From: F1-60-MAGs163 sp046091165
Lineage (GTDB): Bacteria; Actinomycetota; Thermoleophilia; Solirubrobacterales; Solirubrobacteraceae
Length of the DNA: 43,238 nucleotides
Assembly (NCBI GenBank): GCA_046091165.1
Contig: JBJTBE010000047.1
Coordinates: 1-43,238, forward strand
Direction of reading: 5' to 3'
Made by a program: the position numbers and the translations under genes. Positions 42,775 to 43,238 of this stretch are shown here, piece after piece (position 1 is the stretch's first letter; each line of letters starts with the position of its first letter). The notes beneath the pieces were generated by a model. It worked only from the letters and a program-made list of their open reading frames with translations. It made no database searches and was not told the DNA's origin.

Positions 42775-43238
42775 GCCAGCTCGGCCAGGAGAGCCTCGAG
42801 CTCATCCACCACGTCACCGTCCAGCCGCACGGCGGCGGCGTCGTCGAACGGTGTAGGGCCCTGGGTGACGATCGCCACGGCACCCCCGGAGGCGAGGGCC
42901 ACCGCCGGCAGCGAGGCGACCGGCTGGACCTCGAGCGAGCTGCCGACGCAGAGCAGCAGGTCGGCGCCCGCGGCCAGCTCCCGGGCCCGCTCCAGCTCGG
43001 CTGCCGGCAGCATCTCCCCGAAGAGCACCACGTCGGGCTTGAGCGGGTCGCCCTGTTCGCACCGGGGCACGCCGTCGGGCGCGGCCTCGATCCGGCCGCG
43101 GACCTCGGCCAGCGGGTGGCGCTCGCCGCAGGCCAGGCAGGAGCTGTGTTCGATCGTCCCGTGCACCTCGATCACCTCCCGGCTCCCGGCCCGCCGGTGG
43201 AGGGTGTCGATGTTCTGCGTCACGACCGCGTCGAGAAG
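42771..43238 (-). CDS. cobB: SIR2-family NAD-dependent protein deacylase, 5' part missing
   Basis: The window edge cuts the gene; the visible C-terminal 155 residues belong to a sirtuin. TQNIDTLHRRAG binds NAD, EVHGT contains the catalytic His, and KPDVVLFGEMLP and LLCVGSSLEVQPVASLP are standard family motifs. Sirtuins usually have two zinc Cys pairs. The first is present (SSCLACG), but the second reads RCEQGDPLKP with only one Cys, as if one codon was lost. Zinc may be held by three Cys and another residue. It would deacylate lysines on proteins such as acetyl-CoA synthetase. The stop overlaps the end of the convergent gene by four bases. Confidence 0.85.
   Translation of the reverse strand, partial: LLDAVVTQNIDTLHRRAGSREVIEVHGTIEHSSCLACGERHPLAEVRGRIEAAPDGVPRCEQGDPLKPDVVLFGEMLPAAELERARELAAGADLLLCVGSSLEVQPVASLPAVALASGGAVAIVTQGPTPFDDAAAVRLDGDVVDELEALLAELA

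Overview
The window reads as a chromosome segment of a high-GC actinobacterium, most likely class Thermoleophilia (an inference from gene content, not from any search). It carries actinobacterial traits (CarD, a PucR-type regulator, a MetX-like hydrolase). It also carries a Spo0H/SigH-type sigma factor, DisA and a housekeeping gene order that resembles Bacillus subtilis. About 95% of the sequence is coding. No tRNA, rRNA, CRISPR array, insertion sequence or phage gene was seen, and no gene-free stretch exceeds about 210 bases.

Region 1 (18-11970) is the accessory part and the most interesting. Seven tightly packed plus-strand genes form one apparent operon. They encode a nucleotidyltransferase-fold protein, a TlpA-like redoxin with a CxC motif, a DUF1116 protein, a GlnT/GmaS-type glutamine synthetase homologue, a second DUF1116 protein, an agmatinase-superfamily ureohydrolase with one altered metal ligand, and a cysteine-bearing FMN reductase. 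A very large PocR-GAF-PucR regulator faces the operon and is divergent from a MetX-like alpha/beta hydrolase. DUF1116 is the family of E. coli YlbE/AllG (oxamate transcarbamylase subunit). The combination suggests an undescribed route for a ureido, carbamoyl, guanidino or amine nitrogen compound; the substrate cannot be read from the sequence.

Region 2 (12020-15046, minus strand) encodes three exported proteins: a two-domain multicopper oxidase with a Tat-like signal, a right-handed beta-helix (NosD-like) protein and a small blue-copper cupredoxin. They form a probable extracytoplasmic copper-oxidase cluster.

Region 3 (15133-37312, nearly all minus strand) is a housekeeping block. In transcription order it runs tilS, hpt, ftsH, folP, folB, thioesterase, folK, [GST-like on plus], DUF4282, coaX, dus, greA, lysS, clpC, radA, disA, carD, ispD, PHP phosphatase, ispF, cysS, rlmB, sigH. 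Many neighbours overlap by 1-4 bases, so translation is probably coupled. carD has no ATG, GTG or TTG codon at its expected start and appears to begin at ATC behind a strong Shine-Dalgarno sequence. greA has a clear sigma-70-type promoter that overlaps the stop codon of dus.

Region 4 (37309-43238) holds a MerR-HTH/class III adenylate cyclase fusion overlapping tilS, a lysine-rich histone-like protein, a nucleoside phosphorylase, a small coiled-coil protein, an ApbE-type flavin transferase with a lipoprotein upstream, an unrecognised protein, and a SIR2 deacetylase cut by the window end.
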